Of a DNA stretch of 64,000 nucleotides, positions 46,316-57,559 are shown piece by piece. The position numbers were made by a program, and so were the translations under genes. The DNA comes from Sphagnum magellanicum (taxonomy: Eukaryota > Streptophyta > Sphagnopsida > Sphagnales > Sphagnaceae): assembly GCA_021904315.1 (NCBI GenBank), contig CM038911.1, positions 20,867,390 to 20,931,389 on the forward strand, written 5' to 3'. Below the pieces are notes generated by a model. That model was not told the origin of the DNA, ran no database searches, and worked only from the letters and a program-made list of their open reading frames with translations. Positions within the stretch are counted from its first letter, which is position 1; each line of letters opens with the position of its first letter.

Positions 46316-46847
46316 GTGAGCCATACTGACACAACCATGTGCGATAGTCTCAATTTTAAAAAATTGCATCAAGGATATTGAAATGTGATAAGGCTATTAA
46401 GGGTTTTTAACAACTTCATGTTAGAATAAAAAATGATGAGTGCGCATGGTTGCATGCGGGGTTTTTTTTTTTTGAAATTCAATATTGGATGAATGAGGTA
46501 TAGGGTTAATTCTTTTCTTCAACAAAAGCTAGTAATCATAGTTTTAAAACCTTAGTTGCATGATTAAGGGTGAAAAATCTCTAAAGGGTTGGGGTTAAAA
46601 TCATACACCAAAATTCGTAGTGTTTAGCAAAACATTAGTCTTGTTCTAGCATTTTAGTGGGTAATCATGCAAATGAGGATGTTTGAGATTTGTGAAACAA
46701 TTGAAGGGGTGTCAATGAAAGGTCCAATGGAGATAGAATAATCTTCAAACATTATAAACATAAAATTAATTCGAAACAACATAACGATTAAAATAAATAA
46801 TGTGATAGGGTGGCAATGGCAACATGGATTTCATGATGAATGAAGCT

Positions 46848-46853
46848 TTTATT
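46848..46853 (-). terminator. Poly(A) signal of copy A4
   Basis: AATAAA on the minus strand, about 70 bp after the end of the reading frame. Confidence 0.45.
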
Positions 46854-46923
46854 CAGGTTATGGATAAGTTCAATGAGAAGCTACAATTACATGTTGAATC
46901 TTGGGCTATTCCACAATGATAGT

Positions 46924-47346
46924 TCATAATTACAAGAAATTTAAGATCCGTCAAATGGTGCGAATTAAGTAATTTGTCTTGCTATTAGGAAGTAGTTGAT
47001 GAATTGGACTGCGCAACCAACAATAATGTTCAACATCAAAAATTGAAAACCATGTGAAGATGGAGGTGTTTTTAGTTTTGTAAAAACCATCATGAACAGT
47101 TTTTGGTTCATCACTAAAAGTGGGGTCAAACTACAACAAAATCACCAAAGTATGAAAGTTCAAAGAAATGCAATAATACGAAGTTCAAGGGGTTCAACTT
47201 CAAGACGAAGGTGCACCTTTCACGGTTTGGGATTTTCATCATGAGGATGTTGCGTCAATGTTCAATTTAGGGATGACTCCCGAGGTGGTTCTTCATTCAC
47301 TTATGTGGCTTAAGGCCCATAAAACGTGATCATGTGTGACACTACG
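46924..47346 (-). pseudogene. Family A small gene, copy A4
   Basis: Minus-strand relative of A2/A3. The region aligned to the start codon no longer has the ATG. Recognisable pieces are NEEPPRESSLN and, near the end, HYCWLRSPIHQLLPNSKT and RILNFL. It has several stops and frame changes. TATA (47434-47441) and AATAAA (46848-46853) are kept. The most decayed copy together with A3. Confidence 0.5.
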
Positions 47347-47433
47347 AATTCAGGGGAAAGAAATGAAAATTCAATTAAAATCAACTAGGCGATGAATGTG
47401 TGGAAAATTTAGTACATCAAGATGTGTGGTTTT

Positions 47434-47441
47434 AATTTATA
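47434..47441 (-). promoter_or_regulatory. TATA box of copy A4
   Basis: TATAAATT on the minus strand, about 90 bp before the former start codon. Copia has inserted 130 bp upstream, separating it from the CCAAT array now at 53883-54096. Confidence 0.5.
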
Positions 47442-47570
47442 GGTCAAGGAAACGGAAGGAAAGGTGTAAAGTAATGATTTAAAACCATGGTAAATTAAAA
47501 CATAGAGATCAATTGGGAAAAAAAAATTTAAGTAAAATTTGTTAAGGGGGAAGTGAAAAAAATTGAAAAG

Positions 47571-48101
47571 TGTTAGAAATACTATTTGTTTCTAATTCTC
47601 AATGTTGATGAATGTGTTAAACATTCATCAAAAGGATGAATAGTATTCACATCCTTGTAGTAGTTAGGTTAAGGTTTAGAAGTGGAAACTACTTAAGGTT
47701 TGGCACGGCTAGGGTTAGGGTTTGGTGGCGACTAGGGTTAGGCGGCAACTAGGTTAAGGTTCAGTGACGGCTAGGTTATGGTGAAGTGGTGGCTAGGGTT
47801 AGGGTTTGGTGGCAGCTAGGGTTAAGGTTTGGTGACGACTAGGTTAAGGTTAAGTGGTGGCTACTTTAGGGTTAGGAGATAATATACAATGGAGTGGTTT
47901 TGAGTTGTCTTCCATCCTCTCCTTTCATGGTTTTGAATGCACATAGAACTTTCAAGCCTTGTTAGTAGTTACAAGCCATAATTTTGTGATTGTAGCATTT
48001 GAAACATAAACTTTTGTGATTTCTTATTAGTTAATATGATTGTTCCATTTCATGAACCTTGAATGTTTCATTTCTTACTTGTTTTCAAGTTGTTTCCAAT
48101 A
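47571..48101 (+). repeat. 5' LTR of the copia element
   Basis: Starts TGTTAGAAATACTATTTG and ends TTTCCAATA directly before the primer site. Contains a telomere-like minisatellite (about 47690-47880). Confidence 0.85.
47690..47880 (+). repeat. Telomere-like minisatellite in the copia LTR
   Basis: Roughly nine degenerate units of about 20-25 bp of the form CTAGGGTTAGGGTTTGGTGG. A shorter version lies in the 3' LTR at about 53450-53610, so the LTR length difference is partly due to array length. Confidence 0.75.
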
Positions 48102-48118
48102 GGTTATGGGCCCACACC
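48102..48118 (+). other. Primer-binding site matching an internal tRNA-iMet segment
   Basis: GGTTATGGGCCCACACC follows the LTR directly. It resembles the Drosophila copia site, which pairs with the anticodon arm of a half initiator tRNA-Met, rather than the usual TGGTATCAGAGC. Assigned from recall of that sequence. Confidence 0.6.
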
Positions 48119-48598
48119 AAGCAAGAGAAAGGACATTGTGTTAGAACAAGAAATAGTCAAAGGTTTAACTTGTATAACATAAAAAGGGAAAATCTTTTTG
48201 AGAAAAGGCTTTTAGTTTGCAAGGTTACAAAGAGAATAGAAGTCCATTTCTAAGTGAATGGGAGGTGTGGAAGAGATTTTTTCAAAGTGTTGTAAGTTTT
48301 TCAAGCATGAAAAACTTGTTCTTCATGTTTTTGAAAGTATCAAGTTTCAACGTGAAAGTGTGAGGAAGAGAGTTCTTCGATTCATTGAAAGTTTGAAGTG
48401 TGTGGAAGAAAGGTCTTTAAGTTGTTGAAAGTGTGAAGTTTTCAAGTGTGTCAAAAAGATTTTTTCGCATTATTGCAAGTTTCAAGTGAAATTTCAAACT
48501 TGTGTAATAAAATATTTGTAAGTGATAGAAGTTTTTTTCCTTTCAAGTTTACGTGAGGGGTCAAAGATTTCTTCCAAAACTTTCAATCTTTTGAGAGA

Positions 48599-49430
48599 AT
48601 GTTTGTTGTAGCATTTGTGTTCAAAATGTTTTCTTTTCAAATGGAGTCCTTGAAAATCATGGAGAAGTTTGATGACTACAACTTTCACCTTTGGAAGTTC
48701 AAAATGCGCATGATGCTTTCTAAACATGGGTTTTGGAAATTTGTTGATGGGAGTGCCACCTTGCCAAGTGAAGAAGTTGCAAGGGCCAATTATAACGAGA
48801 AAGAGACAAAGGCTTTTGCATTGTTTTGTGAACATCTCACGGATGCCTAACTTGCACACGTTTAATATTATGACAATGTGAGAAGTGTGTGGGAGGCTAT
48901 TTGTGGTGTGCATGAAGCTGAGACAATTGGCAACAAGTTGTTCTTTCGAAGGAGATTCTTCACCATCAAAATGCAATAAGGAGATGACATGTTTGTGCAC
49001 ATCAACACGGTGAAAGCCCTTGCGGACCAACTACGTTCCATTGAAGTGAACATTACGGATGAAGATGTTTACATGGTATTCCTCATGAGCCTTCCTCCAT
49101 CCTTTGTAACTTAGTCACAAGCTTAGAGTCAATGTCCACAAAAGATGTAAACCTTCAATTCATTGTAGCAAGGTTGCTTCACGAAGTGTCCAAAAGAAAA
49201 GAATGTGAGAGTTCCAAAACTATCGCATTAGTGAACAAAACTCACAAGTCAAATGAGAAGCTTTGTTTCTATTGTAAGAAACCTGGACATTTTGTGAAAA
49301 ATTATTTAAAGAAGAAAAATGATGAAAAAGAAAAAGTCAATCAAGTTTGTGAAGATCACGAACAAATGTTTGTTACGACATTAAGTGCCAATGATCGTAC
49401 CACGTATGATTGGATTGTTGATTCTAGTGC
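48599..49430 (+). pseudogene. Copia gag with zinc knuckle
   Basis: Copia gag remnant: KFDDYNFHLWKFKMRMML (the YxxWxxxMxxxL signature), KETKAFALFCEHLTDA, then a CCHC-type knuckle around CFYCKKPGHFVKNY (49264-49305). Order and spacing suit copia. Fossil. Confidence 0.85.
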
Positions 49431-50520
49431 AACCTAACACATGACATTCGAACAAAAATGGTTTATCACGTATGAACGCATTTCCCCAAGGAGGATGTTC
49501 ATGGGCAATGACATCGTTTTGGAGGCCATTGGCAAGGGGAACATCAAAGCCACAATGCAAGTGGGAGGCGAATTAACACACACAACCATCACCCAAGTTC
49601 TTCATGTTCCAAAAATGAAGAATAGTCTCATTTCCGTGAATAAATTCATTTTTGAAGGTTTCAAAGTGGAGTTTGACAAGGATGGTTGTAAGGTCAACGA
49701 TGTTCGAGGAGTTGTTGTGGCAGAGGCACAAAGGGACAAGAAATTGTACCTTCTTAATGTGAATGTGCATAAAGACATGACACACATTGCAAATTCTTTG
49801 GAAAAAGGTGCGATGCTTTGGCATGAAAGATTTAGCCATCTCAACATAGCAAGCCTTAAGGAGTTGGATGCCATGGTGGATGGCATGAATTTGAAAGAAG
49901 TGTTGTTGCATCGCATTTGTGAAGGATGCATCAAAGGCAAACATCAAAGAACATCATGTCCCAAGGACGAAGCAATGGGGGCTTCACAACTTTTAGAGAT
50001 TGTCCACACCAATGTGTGCGGGCCAATGAAGATTACATCGCATAGTGGAGCGTGATACTTTCTCACTTTCATTGACGATTTCTCAAGGAAAATTCATGTT
50101 TATTTTTTGAAGGCCAAAGGAGAAATGTTTGAAAAATTCAAGCAATACAAGGCGTTGGTGGAGAACGAAATTGGTCACAAAATCAAAGTGCTATGATTCG
50201 ACAACAGAGGAGAATTTGTGTTTAAGAAATTTGACGCATTTCTTGCGAAATGTGAAATTTAACAACAAACAAGTGCGCTCTATTCCCCACAACAAAATGG
50301 TGTTGTGGAACGTGCCAATAGAACCATCATGGAATGTATAAGAAGCATGATTCTTACACTAGTGTTGGAATTTGAATTTTGGGGCGAAGAGGAGAATATA
50401 ACGATGTACATCAAAAATCGATGTCCAACCAAGGTTCTTGATTCCAAGACCCTTCAAGAAGCGTGGAGTGGTGGAAACCCGATGTGTCTCATTTGAGAGT
50501 TTTTGGTTATAAAGCCTTTG
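49395..50520 (+). pseudogene. Copia protease and integrase
   Basis: The protease active-site region DWIVDSSAT (about 49408) is followed by the GAG-pre-integrase domain (MLWHERFSHLNIASLKEL, CEGCIKGKHQRTSCP, the HHCC zinc site) and the integrase core (FLTFIDDFSRKIHVYFLKAK, then VVERANRTIMECIRSMI). Protease and integrase before RT is diagnostic for Ty1/copia. Fossil. Confidence 0.88.
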
Positions 50521-50559
50521 CGCACGTCCCCGATGAGAAAAGGACCGAATTATAGTCCA

Positions 50560-51790
50560 ATTCCATGCCTTGTGTGTTTTTAGGATATCATGAAAGCACC
50601 AAAACGTATCGCTTGGTATGTGTAGAAACGAAGAGAATCATCAAAAGTAGAGATGTCATGTTCATTGAAGGGTCAAAGGAAATAGGTGGTGTGTTCCATC
50701 CCGAGAAAGAAGAAAATGTAATTATGCATGAAGAAGTTGAAGGAGAAAAACCATTGACTTTTAGCCGAGATACACCTTTGAATGAAACAAGAATGGAAGA
50801 TGTGCAAAGTGAATCCACACCAAGTTCTTCATTGGAAGAAGAATTTATTGTTTCAAATGATAACCCATCTAGTGAACCTTCACAAGACGTGCCAAGGGAA
50901 AGACCTCAAAGGCAACGAAAGGAATGGCTTTGGGATTAGTGGATTGCTACCAAGGAGGTGGAGTGTGCCACCGTTGCATTTTTGGAAGAGCCCCAAAATG
51001 TTGAAGAAGCATTGACATGTGAAAATTCCAAGGAGTGGAAGTGTGCAATGCAAGAAGAATATGATTCCCTCATGACAAATAACACATGGACTTTGGTACC
51101 ACTTTCCGCTAGTAGGAAACTCGTTTCTTGCAAATGGGGAGGTGGAATGCTACAAGGCCAGATTAGTGGCAAGAGGTTTTACCCAAACCTACGGAGTGGA
51201 TTACAACGAAACTTTTGCGCCCGTCGCAAAGTTTACATCTATTCATTGTATTCTTGCATTGGCGGCCTTGGAAGACATGGAGATCCATCAAATGAATGTG
51301 AAAAGTGCATTTATCAATGGCGAGCTTAAAGACGAAATTTACATGGAACAACCTCAAGGGTTTGTGCACCAAGGAGGTGAACATCTTGTGTGTAAGCTTC
51401 ATAATTCCTTGTGTGGTTTAAAATGATTCCAAGGGCATGGAATCGAAAGTTAGATGTGTTTTTCAAAAACATTGAATTTATGAAGAGTGAGGTCGATCCT
51501 AGTGTGTATGTTGCATAAGTGGGAGATGTGAAATTTCTCATTGTGGTCTATGTGGATGACCTCATTTTGGTGTGCAACAATCAAAACAAACTTTTGCAAA
51601 TAAAAGAGGAACTAAGTCAAAAGTTTGAAATGAAAGACCTGGGGGAGTTGCATTTCTTTTTGGGGATGGATGTGGAAAAAAGTCATGATGAATGATTCTT
51701 ACGCATCAACCAAATCAAATACCTCAAGGAAATGTTGAAGCATTTTCAAATGGAAGAATATAAGCCCATTGGAGTTCCATTCGATCCCAA
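50560..51790 (+). pseudogene. Copia reverse transcriptase, split by an LTR
   Basis: The linker (CVFLGYHESTKTYRLV) leads into RT: WTLVPLSASRKLVSCKW, KARLVARGFTQTYGVDYNET, FAPVAKFTSIH, then VVYVDDLILVCNN with the catalytic DD (about 51545-51585) and FEMKDLGELHFFLGM. The nested B2 LTR starts at 51791. Fossil. Confidence 0.88.
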
Positions 51791-52614
51791 TGTCGCAACC
51801 CCACTTTGAGGCAAATGTGAGGTCACCACTCACACTCCCGAAAAATGGGACCTGGGAGTCCTCCGAGACTCCCAAAAACTCAGAACGTGATTACAGGGGT
51901 CAAAACACCTTGCTTCAAGGCTTTTTTTATATCATTGGAAAGGTCTTGAAGTATAGATGTCCAAAATGGCCTCGCATGAGCCATTTGGACATCTTCAGCA
52001 CAAGTTATGGTCGAAAGAGGGGCCGGGAGTCAAATTGGCAATTTGACTTCCGTCCACTAAAAGTCGGGAATCGACTCGATTTGGGTTTGTGTAGGGGGTG
52101 TGCGACACACCTTTGAAAAGCTCCCGAAGAGAGATACAACTTTGCTTTTGACCTCGTCCCAATCGGAGGTTGGAGCGAAAAGTTATGAACGTGCAAAGTC
52201 CCGAGAGTCCTAACCGGGATAGTTTCGGGACTCCACTTTGGGAGTCTCGGGAAAAAATGTCATTCGAATGTAAGTGCGGTGGTGAGATGCAAAGAATACT
52301 ATATGGGGGAAGGTGGTGGCTTCCCCCAAGTCCGGGCCGTGGTGAGTCAAGTGAATCCAAGGTTGCCCGTGGCTTGGCCCAACACCAAGAGTGTTCCGAA
52401 TGAGTATTAACCAACTTGTTAGTTGGTTGTGGATGTAGGACCGAGAAATTAAGTAGCTTGCCCCTCATCCTAGTTTAATCCCGGAACTTTCAGCACACCC
52501 CTTTTACTCCCTTTAGTGCTAGAAGCTGGGAGCATGCCCCGAGTCCCCCGCATTTTCGCAACTTGAGTGAGTTAGCCCCAAGTTGGGGCTAACTAAGGAC
52601 TTGGGAGCGTGTCA
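51791..52614 (+). mobile_element. Solo LTR, family B2, nested in copia, TSD CCCAA
   Basis: 824 bp with a perfect duplication CCCAA at 51786-51790 and 52615-52619. The palindrome at about 52025-52050 has the T/A version of the variable pair. Confidence 0.92.
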
Positions 52615-52619
52615 CCCAA

Positions 52620-53290
52620 AATGAAATTACAAAGGAATGCGAATGGAAATGATGAATAAAAAGGATTTCCATATCAACAAGGGGTTGGGTCCTTGATGTA
52701 TGCCATGTTGTGCACATGACCCAACTTGGCATACCCAATAAATGTGTTGAGTCAACACATGGCGAACTCTAACATGGAGCATTGGATGGCCATCAAACGA
52801 ATCTTTTGATATTTGCAAGGTATGTTTGCAAATGAAATTACAATTCGGTGCAACACCATCCAAAGAAGTGCTTGGATATTATGATGTGGATTGGGGTGGT
52901 GATCTTGAAGATAGGAGGTCCACCACAGAGTTTGTTTTCATGATCAAAGGGGGAGCCATTTTTTGGAGTAGCAAACAACAACCTACAATAGCATTGTCCA
53001 CCACTGAGGCGGAATACATGGCGAACACACAAGCCACAACAAAAGCCATATGGATAACAAAATTGATGATGGATTAAGATACATGGACGAGAAGAAAATG
53101 ATGGTGATTCGATGCGACAATCAAGGTGCAATATCATTGACCAAGAATCCCACTCACCACGCATGAATAAAACACATTGATGTACAACATCATTTTGTTA
53201 AAAAATGAGTTGAAAATGGAAAAGTTCAATTTGAATATTGTCCAATGGAACACATGGTGGCAGATGTCCTTACCAAGGCATTATCGAAAT
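52620..53290 (+). pseudogene. Copia RT end and RNase H
   Basis: RNase H remnant: LGYYDVDWGGDLEDRRSTTE, IFWSSKQQPTIALSTTEAEY, then a DNQGAISLTKNPTHHA-type region and the C-terminal DVLTKAL. Standard copia end. Fossil. Confidence 0.86.
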
Positions 53291-53335
53291 AATGACATCA
53301 TAAGTTGATAAACATGTTCGGATTATAAACTTCAT

Positions 53336-53345
53336 AAAGTGGGAA
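53336..53345 (+). other. Copia polypurine tract
   Basis: AAAGTGGGAA directly before the 3' LTR. Confidence 0.6.
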
Positions 53346-53832
53346 TGTTATAAATACTATTTGTTTTTAATTTCCAATGTTGATGAATGTGCTAAACATT
53401 CATCAAAAGGATGAATAGTATTCACATCCTTGTAGTAGTTAGGTTAGCGTTTAGAAGTGGAAAGTACTTAGGGCTTGGTGGCGGCTAGGGTTAGGTGGCG
53501 ATTAGGTTAGGGTTTGGTGGCATCTAGGTTAGGGTGAAGTGGCGGCTAAGGTTAGGATTTGGTAGCAGTTAGGTTAGGGTTAAGTGGTGGCTACTTTAAG
53601 GTTAGGAGATAGTATATAATGGAGTGGTTTTGAGTTGTTTTTCATTATCTCCTTTCATGGTTTTGAATGCACATAGAACCTTCAAGCCTTGTTAGTAGTT
53701 GTGAGCCATAGTTTTGTGATTGTAGCATTTGAAGCATACAACCTTTGTAATTTCTTGTTAGTTAATATAATTGTTCCATTTCATGAACCTTGAATGTTTC
53801 ATTTCTTACTTGTTTTCAAGTTGTTTCTAATA
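53346..53832 (+). repeat. 3' LTR of the copia element
   Basis: 487 bp, homologous to 47571-48101, starting TGTTATAAATACTATTTG and ending TTTCTAATA. Confidence 0.85.
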
Positions 53833-53845
53833 AAAAACATGTTTC

Positions 53846-53882
53846 TCCTTCTCCTTCTCCTTCTCCTTTTCCTTCTCCTTCC
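53846..53882 (+). repeat. CTTCTC microsatellite
   Basis: About six CTCCTT-type hexamers, next to the CCAAT-rich array of copy A4. GAAGGA-type runs occur at the equivalent place in A3. Confidence 0.8.
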
Positions 53883-54096
53883 AAAGGCCACCAAGCTTGG
53901 AACCTTTCGTTGACCACCAAGTTTGGAACCTTTCGTTGACCACCAAGTTTAGAACCTTTCGTTGACCACCAAGTTTGGAACCTTCCATTGGCCACTAAGC
54001 TTGGAACCTTCTAAAGGCCACCAAACATTGGAACCTTCCAAGGGTACCAAGCATTGGAGCCTTCCATTGGCCACCAAGTTGGGGTTTTCCTTCACC
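53883..54096 (-). repeat. CCAAT-rich minisatellite of copy A4, about 8 units
   Basis: Minus-strand form of the array at 11834-12190, with unit core GGCCAATGGAAGGTTCC and several units mutated at the CCAAT box (GGTCAACGAAAGG). Now cut off from its gene by the copia insertion. Confidence 0.8.
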
Positions 54097-55029
54097 TCCC
54101 TCCTTCTCCTTCTCTTTAAAGGCATGAATTTGAATCATTTGGGCTCTTTTTTTTGGACATAATTTTTTATTTGAATCTTTGAAAACTTGTTCCTACAACT
54201 TTCTATTGGAGGAGAAAAGTGATTAATCTTAGTAGATGGTGGAAAAAGGGAGAATAAATTAGATGATAATAGTACGTTTGAAAAAATGAAAGTGAGTACG
54301 GGTAGTTTTGGGAGCTTGAAATTTTAAAGAAATTTCATAAAACCTTTCGAGTTTTGTAGCATATATTTTTTCTCATTTATGTGCAAAGCTTGAAATTTGG
54401 TAGGCAGGTGCGCCCTATAGTTAGTTTCCAATGAACTAATGCAAGCTATATTTGGATAATGTATGTGATAAGAACAATGTTCTAAGTGACTAAAGATCTG
54501 ATATCAAGTTGAACATATTGTCAAATCCTTAGAATTTGATTTAGGTGGGTGACAATTTAACATAAAATTCTAGGATTTAAAATGTTTGAACTTAGAAAAT
54601 ATATCTATCAATTATAAATCATAAATGATGCATAAGAAGTAAACTATTTATTTTTAACTACAAACGCAATTTAATATCTAGAAATACATTTTGCATTTTT
54701 CCTTCACTAATAACATATGTACCTTCGAATATAATCATCTCATATAATCGAGAGTAGAGGAACAAAAAGTCGCTTCACACGTTGAGAAGCTAATTGGGAT
54801 CACATAGTTGACAAATAAACCAGGAGGAAAAAACCAAAGGAGTATTCACATCCACATTCTACACCACAAAGGATACCAATGGGTAACCACAAAATGGAAC
54901 ATCATCGACCTCGAATCAACATAACTTCACCAATCAGGTCAAAAGTAATAGTTGTTGAAACTTAGAGACAACTTGTTAGAATAATAGTTACCCAATCACT
55001 TTATGTGGGTACAATAACCACATGAGGTT

Positions 55030-55895
55030 AAATGGTTGTTGTGCCCACCATGGATGTTGTTAGAAGGGGAGTATTAATTAAATCTACAACAAAATTGGGT
55101 AATGGATTGAGTGGAGTCTTAGCAAGAAGGAATTTGAGTCAAAGTTTGGCATTACCAACAATAATTACTCTAGTTGTTCGGACACCTCAAATGGTGTTTA
55201 CCAATTCGATAATAACTACTCATGTGAACATGATTGTAGATCGACCATCAATGAATTCAATGGTTGTTAAAGGGTACAAAAATGTAGATGCAACAAATTT
55301 AAGAGGAGGATATTGAGAACCATCTATTGTAACTCCACCAATTCCTAGTCACAGAAATGGCCATTATGTTAAACCAAACATGGTAGCTCTTAAGTATCTT
55401 GATTTCAAAAAAGATGTTGATCTAGAGGTTCATGTCAAAAAGTTCGATTTTATAGTAAAAGTAAAAGTAAAAGTAAAAGTAACTTTTGAAAAGTTTACCA
55501 TTAATGAGTTTAGTTGTACGCTAAGAAACATAACATCAGACTGGTGTATAATTACATGTCAAAATTCCATGTTTCTATTTTCTCGGAATTTACACAAGCA
55601 TTTTGCAAATGTCATCGCAAGATTAAGAATGACAAACAAATATACATGCAGCTGAAAAAACATGAAAAGGTGGAGGTTTATTATGAATGGATTCAAAAGC
55701 TCACTCATGGTTTACAAGTACCAACCACATACAATTTTCTGACTATTATGTTTAAAGCGAGTTTGCAATCATACCTCAGAATTGCAACTATAGGAATGAA
55801 GTGGTCAACACTACAACATAAGGAGGCGGAAATGTTGTGTGAAGAAGGCATGACTATTATAGAAACAAGGAGTGCCCTTTTAGTACCATAGAGTC
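55030..55895 (+). pseudogene. Tat-like gag
   Basis: Gag remnant with VDRPSMNSMVVKGYK, VALKYLDFKKDVDLEVHVK and capsid pieces KKHEKVEVYYEWIQKLTHGL, ASLQSYLRIATIGMKWSTL, KEAEMLCEEGMT. The same region is found reversed at 2570-3170. Contains a (GTAAAA)n run at about 55454-55483. Fossil. Confidence 0.8.
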
Positions 55896-56077
55896 CCAAA
55901 CATGTAGCATTAGCGAAAACACAAAATAATACAAGGAAGATTGACAAACATTACACAAATTGTGGGATGACAAATCACAATGTGGAGACATGTAAAAAAA
56001 AGAAAAAGTAAACCATGGTGGTAACCACAAAGGCAACACAACCAAGTCAAAAACCACAAAAGAAATTTTCATGTGCA

Positions 56078-56119
56078 TGCCACATATGTGGTTTGAATGG
56101 ACATAAAATGATAGATTGT
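56078..56119 (+). pseudogene. Tat-like zinc knuckle
   Basis: CHICGLNGHKMIDC, a CX2CX4HX4C nucleocapsid knuckle, about 180 bp after the capsid region. Confidence 0.85.
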
Positions 56120-56699
56120 CCAGAGTTTGTTGAGATGCAAAATATGTTTCATGGGAAATTTTTGGCAATAACAAAGGTTCAACTTGTTGTTAAGACATAA
56201 AGAATCACTATAGATGTGAATGTGGTGGATGTTAATGTTACCACAAGATGTAAAGTAATTACAGAATAGGTGTTCAAGGATAGAAAGCCAATAAATGTGA
56301 AGAATGTTGTGACTAGAAGAAAAAAGAATGTTTGAAAAAGTCAATGGTGGAAACAATTCAATAGATTTTTAAAAAAAACCTAGACAAAAGGGCCATCCAC
56401 TTCCATGGAAGGATGGAACACAACTTGGCTAGGTATGCCAAATATAATTCTTATGGAAGCACATAAATATCATGAATTAGTGAATTCACAAGAAAAACTA
56501 ATCACACTAGAAGAGATTTTTCTCGACATTGGTAAGTAGATGTTAAAAATAAGTTATACTTTGCTCTAAGAACAATTGTTTAAAATAGTTCTTAAGTTCA
56601 AGAAATATCTTTGGTAGAAGTTAAAATTAAAGAAAACTCAAAATGTAAGTAAAACAACCATAGATAAACAAGTTGGTTTTTCAATACCAAAGGTGGGGA

Positions 56700-57070
56700 C
56701 AACTGTTGTAGCAATAGATAATTGTATGGTAGTTATCCAAATATAGATTGGGAAGAATACAATAGAGGATGTGTTGCTGGATGAAGGTTCTGGAATTAAT
56801 ATTATCATAAAATAGTTGAAATTGAGGTTGGAGCTTCCAAAGCCTAAACCTGCACCATATAATTTGAGGATGGCAAATCAAACAACTACAAAACCAATGG
56901 GGTTCATCAAAGATCTATTCATGGCATTCTTTACATAATTACAATTACAATACTTCAAAATAATGTGGTAAATTTTTATTATTCCGTGTTGGGGAGACCA
57001 TGGTTTAGGGATGCTAAAGTTGCACATGATTCGGGGAGTAACATTATTACCATATAAGGGAATGGGAAAA
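56700..57070 (+). pseudogene. Tat-like protease
   Basis: Retropepsin-like region with VLLDEGSGINII, then YNLRMANQTTTKPMGFIKDL and a VLGRPW-like end. Reversed in part at about 1500-1860. Fossil. Confidence 0.72.
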
Positions 57071-57559
57071 TCAGAATAATTAAAGCCACTAAACATTTGG
57101 GAGGTGAACGAAAAAGACCAAAAGTGTTATTGTGCTACAATTATCAGAATGGCATCATAGATGAAAAAGAAGATATCATCCTTGCTATATAGCCAAAATT
57201 GTTCTCAATAGGAACGATAAGTTTACCCAAGACAATTAAATATGTGAAAACCACATATGTGGAGATCATGGATATAGATGTGAAGACTATTATTTTGAAG
57301 TAAAAATTTGAAGTACAAAGCACAAAGAAAAAGATAGCTGGAAACATATATGAGCCAGAAGTAGCTCTGGAGGATAAAGTGTATCCTGAAATGTATTACA
57401 ATCATCAACTAAGGAATGTTACAATGGATGAAGCTCCAACAAAAATCAAAGCACATGAATTATAGATTGCTAGATGGACGTTAATTAAAGATTAACAATT
57501 GATGAAATTCAATATGGGAATTGATGCAAAACCATAAATGGTGAAAATTAATGCACAAT

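Larger units (their letters stand above)
47571..53832 (+). mobile_element. Ty1/copia retrotransposon, fossil with nested LTR
   Basis: LTRs at 47571-48101 and 53346-53832; gag, zinc knuckle, protease, integrase, RT and RNase H in copia order. Flanking 5-mers are AAAAG and AAAAA, a near-match target duplication. It inserted into family A copy A4 and later received a solo B2 LTR (51791-52614). Several breaks. The LTRs are similar but clearly diverged and differ by about 45 bp in length, so it is of moderate age. Confidence 0.9.
44545..54800 (-). repeat. Family A dispersed segment, copy A4, split by two insertions
   Basis: Minus-strand copy in three blocks: 54800-53833, 47570-46316 and about 45180-44545, together about 2.9 kb. 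Between the blocks lie a copia element (47571-53832) and a Tat-like fragment (about 45180-46315). The match to A2 and A3 continues correctly across both gaps, so the order of events is clear. Confidence 0.75.

Noticed and set aside
47690-47880. Interstitial telomere repeat array
   Set aside because: The units are degenerate, 20-25 bp long and present in both copia LTRs. They belong to the element and are not a fused telomere.
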